The notes under the pieces are model-generated. The model saw only the letters and a program-made list of their open reading frames with translations, searched no databases and was not told the DNA's origin. Below are positions 19,852 through 28,989 of a stretch of DNA of 64,000 nucleotides, one piece after another. The stretch is from Bacteroidota bacterium (GTDB lineage: Bacteria; Bacteroidota; Ignavibacteria; UBA10030; SZUA-254): the NCBI GenBank assembly GCA_020056225.1, contig JAGVIE010000006.1, positions 79,085 through 143,084 on the forward strand, in the 5' to 3' direction. Made by a program: the position numbers and the translations under genes. Within the stretch, counting starts at the first letter, position 1. Every line of letters begins with the position of its first letter.

Positions 19852-20991
19852 ATGAGCAAAAAACAATTATATTCTATAACAGCGCTCTTCGATTCACCCG
19901 ACGCAATTATCAATGCGGCGTCAGAGACGAGCAAAGCCGGTTATACAAAGTATGACGTGAATACGCCTTATCCGGTTCACGGAATGGATGGAGCAATGCA
20001 GTTGAAGCCGTCGCGCCTCGGATATTTTGCGATGGCATTCGGATTGCTTGGCGCTGTTTCAGCTATCGGCTTTATGACGTGGGTAACTCTTGTAGAGTAT
20101 CCACTCGTTATCGGTGGTAAACCATTCTGGTCATGGCCCGCATTCGTTCCGGTTTCTTTTGAATTAACAGTACTTCTTGCCTCAGTTCTTTCAATTGTAG
20201 CGATGATTGTTATCTATTTTAAATTTCCGAATAATGCTCACCCGCTTCATGATACAAAATACATGAAGGCAGTTTCGTCTGATAAATTCGGAATAAACAT
20301 TCAGGCGAACGATCCGAAGTTTGATGAGAAAGTTATTACAGAGTTTTTCAAATCGCTTGGCAGTAAAGATATTGCTCCGATTTATTTCGACGATGAAGAA
20401 CTTCAGCACGGTCAGAAATTATTCGATCCTAAATTTATCGGTATTCTGTTGCTGGTGGCGATTATTTCTTCAGGGGCGACGTACCTTATATTCAATCAAT
20501 TAATGTTCATGCCGCCTTTTAATTGGATGATGACACAGGAAAAATTGAAGGCGCAAAAACCAAGTGAATTATTTGCCGATGGTATCGGAATGCGTAAACC
20601 TGTTGAGGGAACTGTTGCACGGGGCATTCTACCTTATCCGTTTAAAGGTCAACCGGATTCTGCCGGAAAATATTTAGTTAATCCGTCGCTGCCAACAAAA
20701 GAAGTTCTGGAAACCGGGAAACAGAAATATCTCACATTTTGCAGTCCATGCCATGGAAATTTTGGTCAGGGTGATAGCCGGCTACGCGGTCAATTCCCGA
20801 ATCCGCCTACGCTTCATTCCGATAAAGTAAGAAATTGGCCCGACGGGAATATCTATCATGTAATTACAGAAGGACAAAATGTAATGCCGAGTTACGCGCC
20901 ACAGATTGCACGCGATGACCGCTGGGCAATTATTCATTATCTCCGGGCATTACAACGCGCACAGAATGCAAAGGAATCCGATTTAAAGTGA
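19852..20991 (+). CDS. ActD-ActE fusion of alternative complex III
   Basis: A 379-aa protein joining two ACIII subunits that are separate genes in well-studied systems. Residues ~1-175 are ActD (DUF3341: YSITALFDSPDAIINAA, YPVHGMDGAM, two TM helices). Residues ~195-379 are ActE: a TM anchor (FIGILLLVAIISSGATYLIF), the EGTVARGILPYPF segment and a mono-haem cytochrome c with CSPCH and a distal methionine in GQNVMPSY. The join has no stop or frameshift. Fusing them would fix ActE next to the membrane core. Followed by a GTGA overlap with actF. Confidence 0.9.
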   Translation: MSKKQLYSITALFDSPDAIINAASETSKAGYTKYDVNTPYPVHGMDGAMQLKPSRLGYFAMAFGLLGAVSAIGFMTWVTLVEYPLVIGGKPFWSWPAFVPVSFELTVLLASVLSIVAMIVIYFKFPNNAHPLHDTKYMKAVSSDKFGINIQANDPKFDEKVITEFFKSLGSKDIAPIYFDDEELQHGQKLFDPKFIGILLLVAIISSGATYLIFNQLMFMPPFNWMMTQEKLKAQKPSELFADGIGMRKPVEGTVARGILPYPFKGQPDSAGKYLVNPSLPTKEVLETGKQKYLTFCSPCHGNFGQGDSRLRGQFPNPPTLHSDKVRNWPDGNIYHVITEGQNVMPSYAPQIARDDRWAIIHYLRALQRAQNAKESDLK

Positions 20992-22172
20992 GCGATACAC
21001 ATTTCCATATTGAACCAATGAAAAAAGAACTTCCTTCCAAAGTCAAAAATCTCGGATGGGCATTATTATTTGTCGGTATTGTTATTTATGCAATCGGATA
21101 TACGGTAAATCCAAGAGAAGCGGCATTCAACAACATAATTGGATTTTTATTTATTACGAGCATTGCTGTTGGTTCAATATTTCTGATTGCGCTTGAATAT
21201 ATAGCAGGTGCAGTTTGGAGTGTTCCAATGCGCAGGGTGAATGAGTTCATGGGCGGACTTATACTGGTTGCTCCAATTGTCGCTGTTCCAATGTTCTTTC
21301 ATCTACACGATATTTTTCATTGGACGGATTTAGGAGCGATTGGAACAGATGAACTGCTTAAAGGTAAACAGCCGTATCTCAATTTGAATTTCTTTATCAT
21401 TCGCTTCGTTGTCGTGTTTGCTCTCTGGAATTTGTTCTACAGGCTGTTCACGCGCAATTCCTTGAAGCAGGATCTATCAAAAGATCAAAAGCTAACGACA
21501 ATCAACATACGATTGGCAGCAGTATTCCTGCCGGTATTCGCGATAACTCTTACAGTTACAGCAGTCGATTGGGCGATGAGTTTGGAGCCGCACTGGTTCT
21601 CAACTATTCTTGGTGTTTACTATTTTTCTGGAACGGTTTTGGCAGCCGTAGCCACCGCAACTTATATCATAGTTAAATTTCATGAGAACGGTTATTTGCA
21701 AAATCTTAAGCGTGATCATTTTTATAGTCTCGGCGCACTTCTATTTGCATTCATAAATTTTTGGGCGTATATCGCTTTCAGTCAGTTTCTTTTGATTTGG
21801 TACGCGAATCTTCCTGAGGAAACAATCTGGTTTATGAAGCGGTGGGAAGGTGGAATGCAATTCGTTTCCGTTCTTCTCATCATCGTTCATTTTGCAGTAC
21901 CATACTTTTTATTGCTGCCGCAGGAAGCAAAAATGAATTTAAAGCGGCTGAAGTTTATGGCAATATGGATTTTATTTGCGCATCTTTTTGATCTTTACTG
22001 GCTCGTCATGCCGACTTACGCAAATGGTGTAACTATTGGATGGATGGAAATCGGCTTCCCGGTTTTGATTATCGGATTAATAATTGTTGTGCTTGGATAT
22101 AAAATGAAGCGGCATAACCTGATGCCGGTTGGCGATCCAAAATTGGAACGGGGATTGAAATTCAGATTATGA
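20988..22172 (+). CDS. actF: Alternative complex III subunit F (quinol-oxidising membrane subunit)
   Basis: A 394-aa integral membrane protein with about ten TM helices, paralogous to ActC by fold. Recognisable by order in the operon and by segments such as VDWAMSLEPHWFSTILGVYYF and AFINFWAYIAFSQFLLIWYAN, which are strongly conserved in the 'quinol:cytochrome c oxidoreductase quinone-binding subunit 2' family. Start is GTG inside the stop of the preceding gene (GTGA). Ends with an ATGA overlap with the next cytochrome gene. Confidence 0.93.
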   Translation: MSDTHFHIEPMKKELPSKVKNLGWALLFVGIVIYAIGYTVNPREAAFNNIIGFLFITSIAVGSIFLIALEYIAGAVWSVPMRRVNEFMGGLILVAPIVAVPMFFHLHDIFHWTDLGAIGTDELLKGKQPYLNLNFFIIRFVVVFALWNLFYRLFTRNSLKQDLSKDQKLTTINIRLAAVFLPVFAITLTVTAVDWAMSLEPHWFSTILGVYYFSGTVLAAVATATYIIVKFHENGYLQNLKRDHFYSLGALLFAFINFWAYIAFSQFLLIWYANLPEETIWFMKRWEGGMQFVSVLLIIVHFAVPYFLLLPQEAKMNLKRLKFMAIWILFAHLFDLYWLVMPTYANGVTIGWMEIGFPVLIIGLIIVVLGYKMKRHNLMPVGDPKLERGLKFRL

Positions 22173-23119
22173 TGGAAAACAATCCTAAATATAAAGCCGA
22201 GATGGATTGGAGTGATCTGCTGAAAAAGCCGGCGAAGCTTTTTGGTTATTCTTATTTTTATTTCGTTCTTATTCTTGGCGCGCTAGGTTATCTTTATATT
22301 TCGAATCTCACTAACATTGGAAAGAACTCGATTGCACCGGCTGTGCTTAGCGATTCAACAGCTTTCGTCCAGGATATTCCGATGCAAAGCGCACGAGTAA
22401 TTCCGCCAGTGGATGTTATGAAAGTCGGAATTTCATCCCCCGATCTTATTGCCAAAGGAAAAGAATTATTCAAAGCTAATTGTTCTTCGTGCCATGGTGA
22501 TAACGGTCAGGGTGACGGACCAACAGCTTTGAGGTTAAATCCCAAGCCGAAAAACTTTCATTTGCTCGATGCATGGAAAAATGGATCGAAAGTTTCTCAA
22601 ATTTATAAAACCCTTCAGGAAGGAATTACCGGAAGCGGAATGGCATCATACAATTATCTTTCACCAGAAGATCGGTTTGGATTGATTCATTATGTGAGAT
22701 CATTCGCCACGGGTCATCCGGTCGATTCTTCTGAAGAGCTTAAACAGCTTGATGCAGCTTACCAGCTTTCAAAGGGGATGAATGTTGCCGGTCAGATTCC
22801 TGTAAAGAAAGCTATGCAGATCATTGTAAATGAATCAAAACTAAATCATATTAAAATTTCCGATGAACTAAAAGCGGCGTTAGCTGAAGATAATTCTGGC
22901 GCGAATATTTTCTGGCGATCTGTGCGGAATGCATCTATAGTATTTACGAGTTTCGGCAATAGCCGGAGTCTTCCAACAGGAATCGACCAATTTATTAAAA
23001 CCATAACTGCCGATCCGATTCAATTCGGTTTCAAGTCGAGCGTTGCCCAGCTTTCGGCAGACGAATGGCACCAAATGTATAAATATATTATGAGTATTGT
23101 TGAGCGGAAGGAGAAATAG
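22169..23119 (+). CDS. Membrane-anchored mono-haem cytochrome c
   Basis: A 316-aa protein with one N-terminal TM helix (YFYFVLILGALGYLYI) and a class I cytochrome c domain: CSSCHGDNGQGDGP at ~110 and a likely methionine ligand in GSGMASYNYL. The C-terminal ~120 residues are helical, without a second CxxCH. It lies between actF and sco in the same overlapping operon, so it probably carries electrons from ACIII to the oxidase CuA site, beside the ActE-type haem of the fusion. Start may be either of two adjacent ATGs. Confidence 0.88.
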   Translation: MMENNPKYKAEMDWSDLLKKPAKLFGYSYFYFVLILGALGYLYISNLTNIGKNSIAPAVLSDSTAFVQDIPMQSARVIPPVDVMKVGISSPDLIAKGKELFKANCSSCHGDNGQGDGPTALRLNPKPKNFHLLDAWKNGSKVSQIYKTLQEGITGSGMASYNYLSPEDRFGLIHYVRSFATGHPVDSSEELKQLDAAYQLSKGMNVAGQIPVKKAMQIIVNESKLNHIKISDELKAALAEDNSGANIFWRSVRNASIVFTSFGNSRSLPTGIDQFIKTITADPIQFGFKSSVAQLSADEWHQMYKYIMSIVERKEK

Positions 23120-23120
23120 T

Positions 23121-23909
23121 TTGAAAAATCTAATCATTATAATATTTCTAATCATTATCGTATCGGGATTAGGATATTCAAATCAGGAACAACCAAAGCC
23201 GCCTGTCGGGATTGTCGAAAAGTTGGGACAAACAATTCCTATGGATGAAGAATTTTATGATGAAAGCGGGAATTTAGTTTCGCTAAAATCGATAATCGAC
23301 AAACCGACTATTGTAACTTTTGTCTATTATAGGTGTGCAGGCATTTGCAATCCACTTCTAAAAGAGATGACGGATATTGTCAGCAAGATGGATTTAACAT
23401 TGGGCAAAGACTATCAGGTCCTAACATTGAGTTTTGATCATAGTGAAAAACCAGAGTTGGGGAAAGAGAAAAAAGGAAATTATTTAGCCGAAATAAAAAA
23501 ATCAGTCGATCCGAATGGATGGCATTTCTTTACGGGCGATAGCGCGAATATTTACCGCATGACTGATGCCGCCGGTTTCTATTTTCAACGCGACGGAAGA
23601 GATTGGATTCACGCGGCTTCGCTGATTGTTCTTTCTCCGCAGGGAAAAATTACACGTTATCTTTACGGTATTCAGCATCTGCCGTTCGATGTGAAGATGG
23701 CAGTCATCGAAGCATCTGAAGGAAAAGCAACGCCAACAATAGCGAAGGTATTGAAATTCTGTTATAGTTACGATCCGGACGGAAAGAGGTATGCTTTTAA
23801 CTACACACGCATTGGATTCGCGGCAACGATTCTATTTGTTCTAATTTTTATCGCCATATTTCTTATTAAACCAAAGAAGAAAGATCCCGGAAAGGCATTG
23901 AAGATATGA
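23121..23909 (+). CDS. SCO1/SenC copper chaperone for cytochrome oxidase
   Basis: A 262-aa thioredoxin-fold protein that helps assemble the CuA centre. The copper ligands are visible: CAGIC (CxxxC) and the later histidine in WIHAASLIVL. It has an N-terminal signal/TM (IIIIFLIIIVSGLG) and, less usual, a C-terminal TM helix (ILFVLIFIAIFLI) followed by KPKKK. Start chosen at TTG 23121, which follows GGAAGGAGAAATAG right after the preceding stop; the ORF-track start at 23097 lies in the previous gene. Its stop overlaps ctaD (ATGA). Confidence 0.92.
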   Translation: MKNLIIIIFLIIIVSGLGYSNQEQPKPPVGIVEKLGQTIPMDEEFYDESGNLVSLKSIIDKPTIVTFVYYRCAGICNPLLKEMTDIVSKMDLTLGKDYQVLTLSFDHSEKPELGKEKKGNYLAEIKKSVDPNGWHFFTGDSANIYRMTDAAGFYFQRDGRDWIHAASLIVLSPQGKITRYLYGIQHLPFDVKMAVIEASEGKATPTIAKVLKFCYSYDPDGKRYAFNYTRIGFAATILFVLIFIAIFLIKPKKKDPGKALKI

Positions 23910-25543
23910 CGACTGTAGCTCGGACACCGGAACCCGATTATCTACACGCGCAAACAAACCGCAAAGGAATCGGCGCATGGATATTCAGCACCGACCACAA
24001 AAGAATCGGTATCCTCTACCTTGTGTCGATGCTTGTGTTTTTTATTGCTGCGGTTACATTCGGTGTGCTCATGCGTCTTGAGATGCTGACCCCCGGTAAA
24101 ACTATCATGCAGCCGCAGACATACAACACATTCTTCACGCTTCACGGAATAATGATGATTTTCCTTTTCATTATACCGGGATTACCCGCCGTGTTCGGGA
24201 ATTTTCTTCTGCCGTTAATGATCGGCGCGAAGGATGTATTCTTCCCGCGGCTCAATCTTTTCTCCTGGTGGCTGTTCATAACCGGAGGATTGCTGGCTCT
24301 TGTATCGCTTTTCCTGCCGGGTGGTCCTGCCGATACAGGGTGGACGTTCTACGTTCCGTACAGCATCCGTACCACAACAAATGTTATTCCCGCTCTGATG
24401 GCGGCATTTATACTGGGATTCTCTTCTATACTTACCGGATTAAATTTTATAACGACAATTCATAGAATGAGAGCGCCGGGAATGGACTGGTTCAAAATGC
24501 CGCTGTTCATATGGTCGCTTTATTCAACCGCATGGATTCAAATTTTGGCAACTCCGATTATAGGTATAACACTTCTCCTTGTTACAATCGAGCGGTTGTT
24601 TGGTGTTGGGATTTTCGATCCCACATTGGGCGGCGACCCGGTTCTCTATCAGCATTTGTTCTGGATATATTCGCATCCGGCAGTTTATATTGTTATTCTT
24701 CCAGGACTTGGCGTAGTCTCCGAAATTCTTCCGGTATTCGCGCGGCGGACAATTTTTGGCTACAAGGTTATCGCGTATTCGAGTCTCTCGATCGCTTTTA
24801 TCGGATCGCTTGTCTGGGCGCACCACATGTTTACAGTCGGGATGAGCAACACGGGAATGTTTATTTTTTCTCTTCTAACATTTCTTGTCTCAATTCCAAG
24901 CGCGATAAAAGTTTTCAATTGGATTGCCACTCTCTATAAAGGATCGATTAAAATTGAAGTTCCGTTTCTTTTTGTTTTGGCATTCATCTTCCAGTTTTCA
25001 ATCGGCGGACTGACAGGTTTGATGCTTGGCGTTCTTTCAGTTAATATTCATGTGCAGGATACATATTTTGTTGTGGGGCATTTTCATTACGTAATGTTCG
25101 GCGGGACCGGCTTCGGTCTCTTCGCGGCGATGCATTACTGGTTTCCAAAAATATTCGGCAGGATGTACAAAAATGTTCCGGCATTTGTCGGCTGGCTGTT
25201 GATGACTATCGGACTTAATTTACTCTACTTCCCGTTTCTCATCATGGGATATATGGGAATGCCGCGCCGGTACTACGACTACCTGCCGCAGTTTCAAACA
25301 TATCATGTTATATCGACCGTCGGCTCATGGGTATTGGTACTTGGGATCATCATCATATTCGTGAATTTAATTCTGTCACTGAAGAAAGGTGCAAAAGCAC
25401 CGATGAATCCATGGGGTGGAAAAACGCTTGAATGGACTGTTGCATCACCGCCACCTGTTGAGAATTTTCATGAAATACCCATTGTGGAAAAAGGTCCGTA
25501 CGATTATTCTGAGTATGAGATTAAACCGGAGATAGCAAAGTGA
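23906..25543 (+). CDS. ctaD: Cytochrome c oxidase subunit I
   Basis: A 545-aa haem-copper oxidase catalytic subunit with 12 TM helices. Ligands and channel residues are visible: low-spin haem histidine in FTLHGIMMIF, the cross-linked His-Tyr in SHPAVYIVILPG, CuB histidines in WAHHMFTVG, and haem histidines in GHFHYVMFGG. The D-channel aspartate in GAKDVFFPRLN and the tyrosine of HPAVY indicate an A-type oxidase. It reduces oxygen to water and pumps protons. GTGA overlap with subunit III. Confidence 0.97.
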   Translation: MTTVARTPEPDYLHAQTNRKGIGAWIFSTDHKRIGILYLVSMLVFFIAAVTFGVLMRLEMLTPGKTIMQPQTYNTFFTLHGIMMIFLFIIPGLPAVFGNFLLPLMIGAKDVFFPRLNLFSWWLFITGGLLALVSLFLPGGPADTGWTFYVPYSIRTTTNVIPALMAAFILGFSSILTGLNFITTIHRMRAPGMDWFKMPLFIWSLYSTAWIQILATPIIGITLLLVTIERLFGVGIFDPTLGGDPVLYQHLFWIYSHPAVYIVILPGLGVVSEILPVFARRTIFGYKVIAYSSLSIAFIGSLVWAHHMFTVGMSNTGMFIFSLLTFLVSIPSAIKVFNWIATLYKGSIKIEVPFLFVLAFIFQFSIGGLTGLMLGVLSVNIHVQDTYFVVGHFHYVMFGGTGFGLFAAMHYWFPKIFGRMYKNVPAFVGWLLMTIGLNLLYFPFLIMGYMGMPRRYYDYLPQFQTYHVISTVGSWVLVLGIIIIFVNLILSLKKGAKAPMNPWGGKTLEWTVASPPPVENFHEIPIVEKGPYDYSEYEIKPEIAK

Positions 25544-26154
25544 CCACGGCAGCAGCGACACATACGCACCGCGACGATGTCGGTTCAAGAATGGGAATGT
25601 GGCTTTTCCTGTTCACAGAGCTGATTCTTTTCGGCGGGTTGTTTATTGTTTATGCCGTATATCGTTTTAAATTTCCGGAACAATTCCAGCTCGCGGCAAG
25701 AGAATTAGATACTCTTGTGGGAACCGTAAACACGATTATTCTGCTCACGAGCAGTTTAACTGTGGCAATGTCGATTACGGCGATTCAGCAAGGGAAAAAA
25801 CATCTATCGATGATGCTGATAGGGATAACGATAATCTTCGCGTTAGCTTTTTTAGTGAATAAGTATTTCGAGTGGAGCCATAAAATTTCCATCGGCATCT
25901 ATCCTCAATCACCTGAACTTCTTAATAAACCTCCGGGTGAAATTTTATACTTTGGTTTATATTATGTGATGACCGGGCTTCATGCGCTTCATGTTATTAT
26001 CGGCATGGTAGTGCTGGCGTTCAGCATGGTTTTCATCGCAACCGGAAAAATTAATCAGCAATCATATGTAAAGCTTGAAGCCGGCGGACTCTACTGGCAT
26101 CTTGTCGATATAATCTGGATTTTCCTATTCCCATTATTTTATTTGATCAGTTAA
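25540..26154 (+). CDS. ctaE: Cytochrome c oxidase subunit III
   Basis: A 204-aa membrane protein with five TM helices, the short bacterial form of subunit III. SRMGMWLFLFTELILFGGLF at the N-terminus and LHALHVIIGMVVLAF plus YWHLVDIIWIFLFPLFYL at the C-terminus are diagnostic. It stabilises subunit I during turnover. Start is GTG in a GTGA overlap with ctaD. Confidence 0.95.
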   Translation: MTTAAATHTHRDDVGSRMGMWLFLFTELILFGGLFIVYAVYRFKFPEQFQLAARELDTLVGTVNTIILLTSSLTVAMSITAIQQGKKHLSMMLIGITIIFALAFLVNKYFEWSHKISIGIYPQSPELLNKPPGEILYFGLYYVMTGLHALHVIIGMVVLAFSMVFIATGKINQQSYVKLEAGGLYWHLVDIIWIFLFPLFYLIS

Positions 26155-26157
26155 TTT

Positions 26158-26454
26158 ATGTCACAGCCCGAAGAGCAACATACGCAGCATTCAATCAGTT
26201 ACGGCAGATATATTTTGATCTGGCTCGGTCTGCTCGCGTTTACCGGCATAACGGTAACGCTCGCTGGGATTGATCTCGGGCGATGGGTGATCATCACATC
26301 GTTGGTGATTGCCTCAGTTAAATCGCTGCTTGTCCTGAATATCTTCATGCACTTAAAGTTTGAAGACAAGATGTTTAAGATTTTCGCGCTTGTTGCAGTT
26401 GCAACTCTGACAATTTTCATCACGCTAACATTCTTTGACTATGCGTTCTATTAA
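26158..26454 (+). CDS. ctaF: Cytochrome c oxidase subunit IV (bacterial)
   Basis: A 98-aa protein with three TM helices matching the bacterial COX4/caa3-type subunit IV family (IVIASVKSLLVLNIFMHLKFE is the conserved segment). It follows subunit III by three bases and probably aids assembly of the oxidase. The cytoplasmic N-terminus is short (SQPEEQHTQHS). Confidence 0.9.
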   Translation: MSQPEEQHTQHSISYGRYILIWLGLLAFTGITVTLAGIDLGRWVIITSLVIASVKSLLVLNIFMHLKFEDKMFKIFALVAVATLTIFITLTFFDYAFY

Positions 26455-26462
26455 GGTTTGAT

Positions 26463-27122
26463 ATGTTACAGGATACTTCACCTTTTTCGGATTATGTCGA
26501 TACAACGTTTCTAATCGTTGTTGGAATCTCATCTCTTGTGCTGTTGGGATTGATGATTGCGATGATATATTTCATTATCCGATACAGCCGTAAAAGAAAT
26601 CCAAATCCAACAAACATCGAAGGAAACGTACCGCTTGAAATTACCTGGACGGTAATTCCATTAGCGCTCTTTATGGGAATGTTCTATCTTGGCTGGCACG
26701 GTTATCTAAAACAAATCACCGTTCCTGAAGGTGCACATGTAATTAAAGTTACCGCCCGAATGTGGGCATGGTCGTTCGAGTATCCCAACGGCGTTAAAAC
26801 CGATACGCTTTATGTCCCGGTCAACACGCCAATCAAACTGTCGCTTCATTCATTGGATGTGAACCATTCTCTTTACATTCCTGAATTTCGTATCAAGAAA
26901 GATGTAATTCCTAACCGCGAAAACGTCATGTGGTTCCAAACGCCAAGAGTGGCATCGTACGATATTGCCTGTGCCGAGTACTGCGGGTTACAGCATTCTT
27001 ACATGTACACGAAAGTTGTTGCGAAAGACTCGTCCGATTTTGAACGGTGGTACAAAGAAGTTTCGCTGAAACAATCGAAGCCGTACCTGCCGATGCTGAA
27101 GGAAGAAAAGGTGAAGGAATAG
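26463..27122 (+). CDS. ctaC: Cytochrome c oxidase subunit II (CuA)
   Basis: A 219-aa subunit with two N-terminal TM helices and a periplasmic cupredoxin domain. The CuA site is complete: histidine in DVNHSLYIP, then CAEYCGLQHSYM (two Cys, His, Met). The WAWSFEYPNG electron-entry aromatic segment is present. Unlike many caa3 oxidases there is no C-terminal haem domain; the next gene supplies one. The gene order I-III-IV-II is less common than II-I-III-IV. Confidence 0.95.
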   Translation: MLQDTSPFSDYVDTTFLIVVGISSLVLLGLMIAMIYFIIRYSRKRNPNPTNIEGNVPLEITWTVIPLALFMGMFYLGWHGYLKQITVPEGAHVIKVTARMWAWSFEYPNGVKTDTLYVPVNTPIKLSLHSLDVNHSLYIPEFRIKKDVIPNRENVMWFQTPRVASYDIACAEYCGLQHSYMYTKVVAKDSSDFERWYKEVSLKQSKPYLPMLKEEKVKE

Positions 27123-27124
27123 AT

Positions 27125-28456
27125 ATGGATTTCTTAAAAGATGCGGCGCTTCCGCAATCGTTAGAACATTTTCATCTAATCGTGCTGATCGCGGCGATCA
27201 ATTCACTTCTGTTCGTGCCATTTCTGACATTCTTGCTTGGCTCATCTGTTCTTTCTTACCTTTTCGATAGAAAAGAGAAGAAGGATAACAATCCGTCATA
27301 CAATAAATTAGCGAAGGCAGTAATTGATGTTGCCTTATACAACAAAAGTGTGATTGCGTTTCTTGGAATAATTCCCGGCATGTCGCTCGTGTTTATATAT
27401 GCGCAGATGCTTCAGTCCACCGGTTCCATATCTGTAGGATTGGCGGGATTCGGTTTTTTATCTCTCGTTGTCGCTCTCGTTCTTTTGTACACGTATAAAT
27501 ATACATTCAGAGTTCAGGGATTGCTCGATGTTGTAGGAGATAACAAGGCAAACGGTGATGTTGACGATTACCGCAGAACAAATACCAGTGTCCATATTCG
27601 CACAGGCAAATGGGGATTGTTCTTTCTCATTGTTGCTGTATTTCTCTACTCATCGGCGATGAGTGTAACAACGAATCCTTCAAGCTGGACTGATATCGGT
27701 TCGATATTCGATGTTTTGATCTCGGCTGATGTTTGGTTGAAGTTCATTAGCTTCTTGGTATTTTCTCTGGGTATTACCGGGGTTGGTATTCTTTATTTCT
27801 TCTTCGCATATAAGGATCGGAAACCGGATATGGATGAACAATTAACGGCTCTTGTTCATAAAATTGCCAAACGATTCGTAGTCATCTCTATGCTGGTACT
27901 GCCGGCGCTGGTTCTTCTGAATGTTTTCACTCTTTCGATTGATGTCCTTTCCGGGACGATTTATCTTCTTGCCGGGTTAACCCTTGTGTTTCTATTTCTT
28001 GCGGCGCATTTCCTTTATGGTTATTTCAAACAAGGAGAGGTGAAAGCAGTCGGATACGGATTTTTCTTCTTCCTTTGTGCGGCAGCATCGCTCATCATTA
28101 ACGATCATGTTATGATCGGAAATGCTACTAAAGAACATGCCGCTCTGCTCGGTTTGAAATATGAGAAAACAACCGAGGAATTAAAATTGAAATTGGGTGT
28201 TGCGATGGTGGTTATGACTGGGGAGGATATTTACAATGCGAAGTGTTCTGCGTGTCATGTATTCGATCAGAAAAAAGTCGGTCCACCTTACAATGAAACA
28301 ATTCCAAAGTACAACGGAGATAAAGCGAAGATCATCGCCTTTGTTTTGAACCCATCCAAGATAAATCCGGCATATCCGCCGATGCCGAACCAAGGATTAA
28401 AACCAGCCGAAGCCGACTCGATTGTGAGTTATTTACTTAATAGGATAGGAAAGTAA
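27125..28456 (+). CDS. Eight-TM membrane protein with C-terminal cytochrome c domain
   Basis: A 443-aa protein: about eight TM helices (residues ~15-345; for example HLIVLIAAINSLLFVPFLTF and FISFLVFSLGITGVGILYFF), then a class I cytochrome c domain with CSACHVFDQKKVGPPYN and a likely methionine in PPMPNQ. Start chosen at ATG 27125, three bases after the subunit II stop; the ORF-track start at 27047 is inside that gene. It ends the operon and may be the direct electron donor to CuA. Similar cytochrome-tailed membrane proteins occur beside cox genes in related bacteria, but I cannot give it a gene name. Confidence 0.82.
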   Translation: MDFLKDAALPQSLEHFHLIVLIAAINSLLFVPFLTFLLGSSVLSYLFDRKEKKDNNPSYNKLAKAVIDVALYNKSVIAFLGIIPGMSLVFIYAQMLQSTGSISVGLAGFGFLSLVVALVLLYTYKYTFRVQGLLDVVGDNKANGDVDDYRRTNTSVHIRTGKWGLFFLIVAVFLYSSAMSVTTNPSSWTDIGSIFDVLISADVWLKFISFLVFSLGITGVGILYFFFAYKDRKPDMDEQLTALVHKIAKRFVVISMLVLPALVLLNVFTLSIDVLSGTIYLLAGLTLVFLFLAAHFLYGYFKQGEVKAVGYGFFFFLCAAASLIINDHVMIGNATKEHAALLGLKYEKTTEELKLKLGVAMVVMTGEDIYNAKCSACHVFDQKKVGPPYNETIPKYNGDKAKIIAFVLNPSKINPAYPPMPNQGLKPAEADSIVSYLLNRIGK

Positions 28457-28496
28457 TTTTCACAGTTTGTTATATTGAACCAGCTTCAATTTTTGT

Positions 28497-28616
28497 CATT
28501 TCGAAGAAGTCCCGAAGGGACGACTGAGAAATCTATCTCGGATTGCACTGTTAAGATTTCTCTCCCGACTTCGTCGGGATCGAAATGACAAATAGACCAT
28601 GTGGGAATCGGAATGA
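28497..28616. repeat. Intergenic inverted-repeat element (TCATTTCGA ... TCGAAATGA)
   Basis: Outer inverted ends TCATTTCGA and TCGAAATGA, with inner units AGTCCCGAAGGGACGACT and CTCCCGACTTCGTCGGGAT, each a small palindrome, plus GGAATCGGAATGACAAG at the right. This is the repeat class commonly found between genes in Bacteroidota and related draft genomes. It lies between the oxidase operon and a GIY-YIG gene, a usual pairing. Confidence 0.65.
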
Positions 28617-28665
28617 CAAGGGTTTTCATAAAAAAATATGGAACGTGTTTGAGGAAGTATACTCT

Positions 28666-28959
28666 GTGAGAGATTACAACTTTTTTATTTATCTCATGAC
28701 AAACTGGAATAATAAAGTTCTGTATACCGGGATGACAAATAATTTAGAACGAAGAGTCTATGAACATAAACATAAGATAGTAAGAGAATTCACTCAGAAG
28801 TACAATATCGATAAATTGGTTTATTATGAGCATACAACAGATGTCCACTCAGCAATCGATAGAGAGAAGGAAATCAAAAAATGGAGAAGAGAAAAGAAAA
28901 ACAAGTTGATTAATTTAGTGAATCCTGAATGGAAAGATTTGTCGGAGGAATGGCGCTAA
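28666..28959 (+). CDS. GIY-YIG domain small nuclease
   Basis: A ~97-aa single-domain GIY-YIG protein: FFIYLMTN and VLYTGMTNNLERRVYEHK form the two motif halves, followed by YYEHTTDVHSAIDREKEIKKWRREKK and the terminal NPEWKDLSEEW, the classic small bacterial family. Start chosen at GTG 28666 after GAGGAAG; the upstream part of the track ORF (28585) is repeat sequence. Function of this family is unsettled; it is scattered in genomes next to intergenic repeats, as here. Confidence 0.85.
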   Translation: MRDYNFFIYLMTNWNNKVLYTGMTNNLERRVYEHKHKIVREFTQKYNIDKLVYYEHTTDVHSAIDREKEIKKWRREKKNKLINLVNPEWKDLSEEWR

Positions 28960-28989
28960 AAAGAATTACTATTTTGCCATGATACCCCA

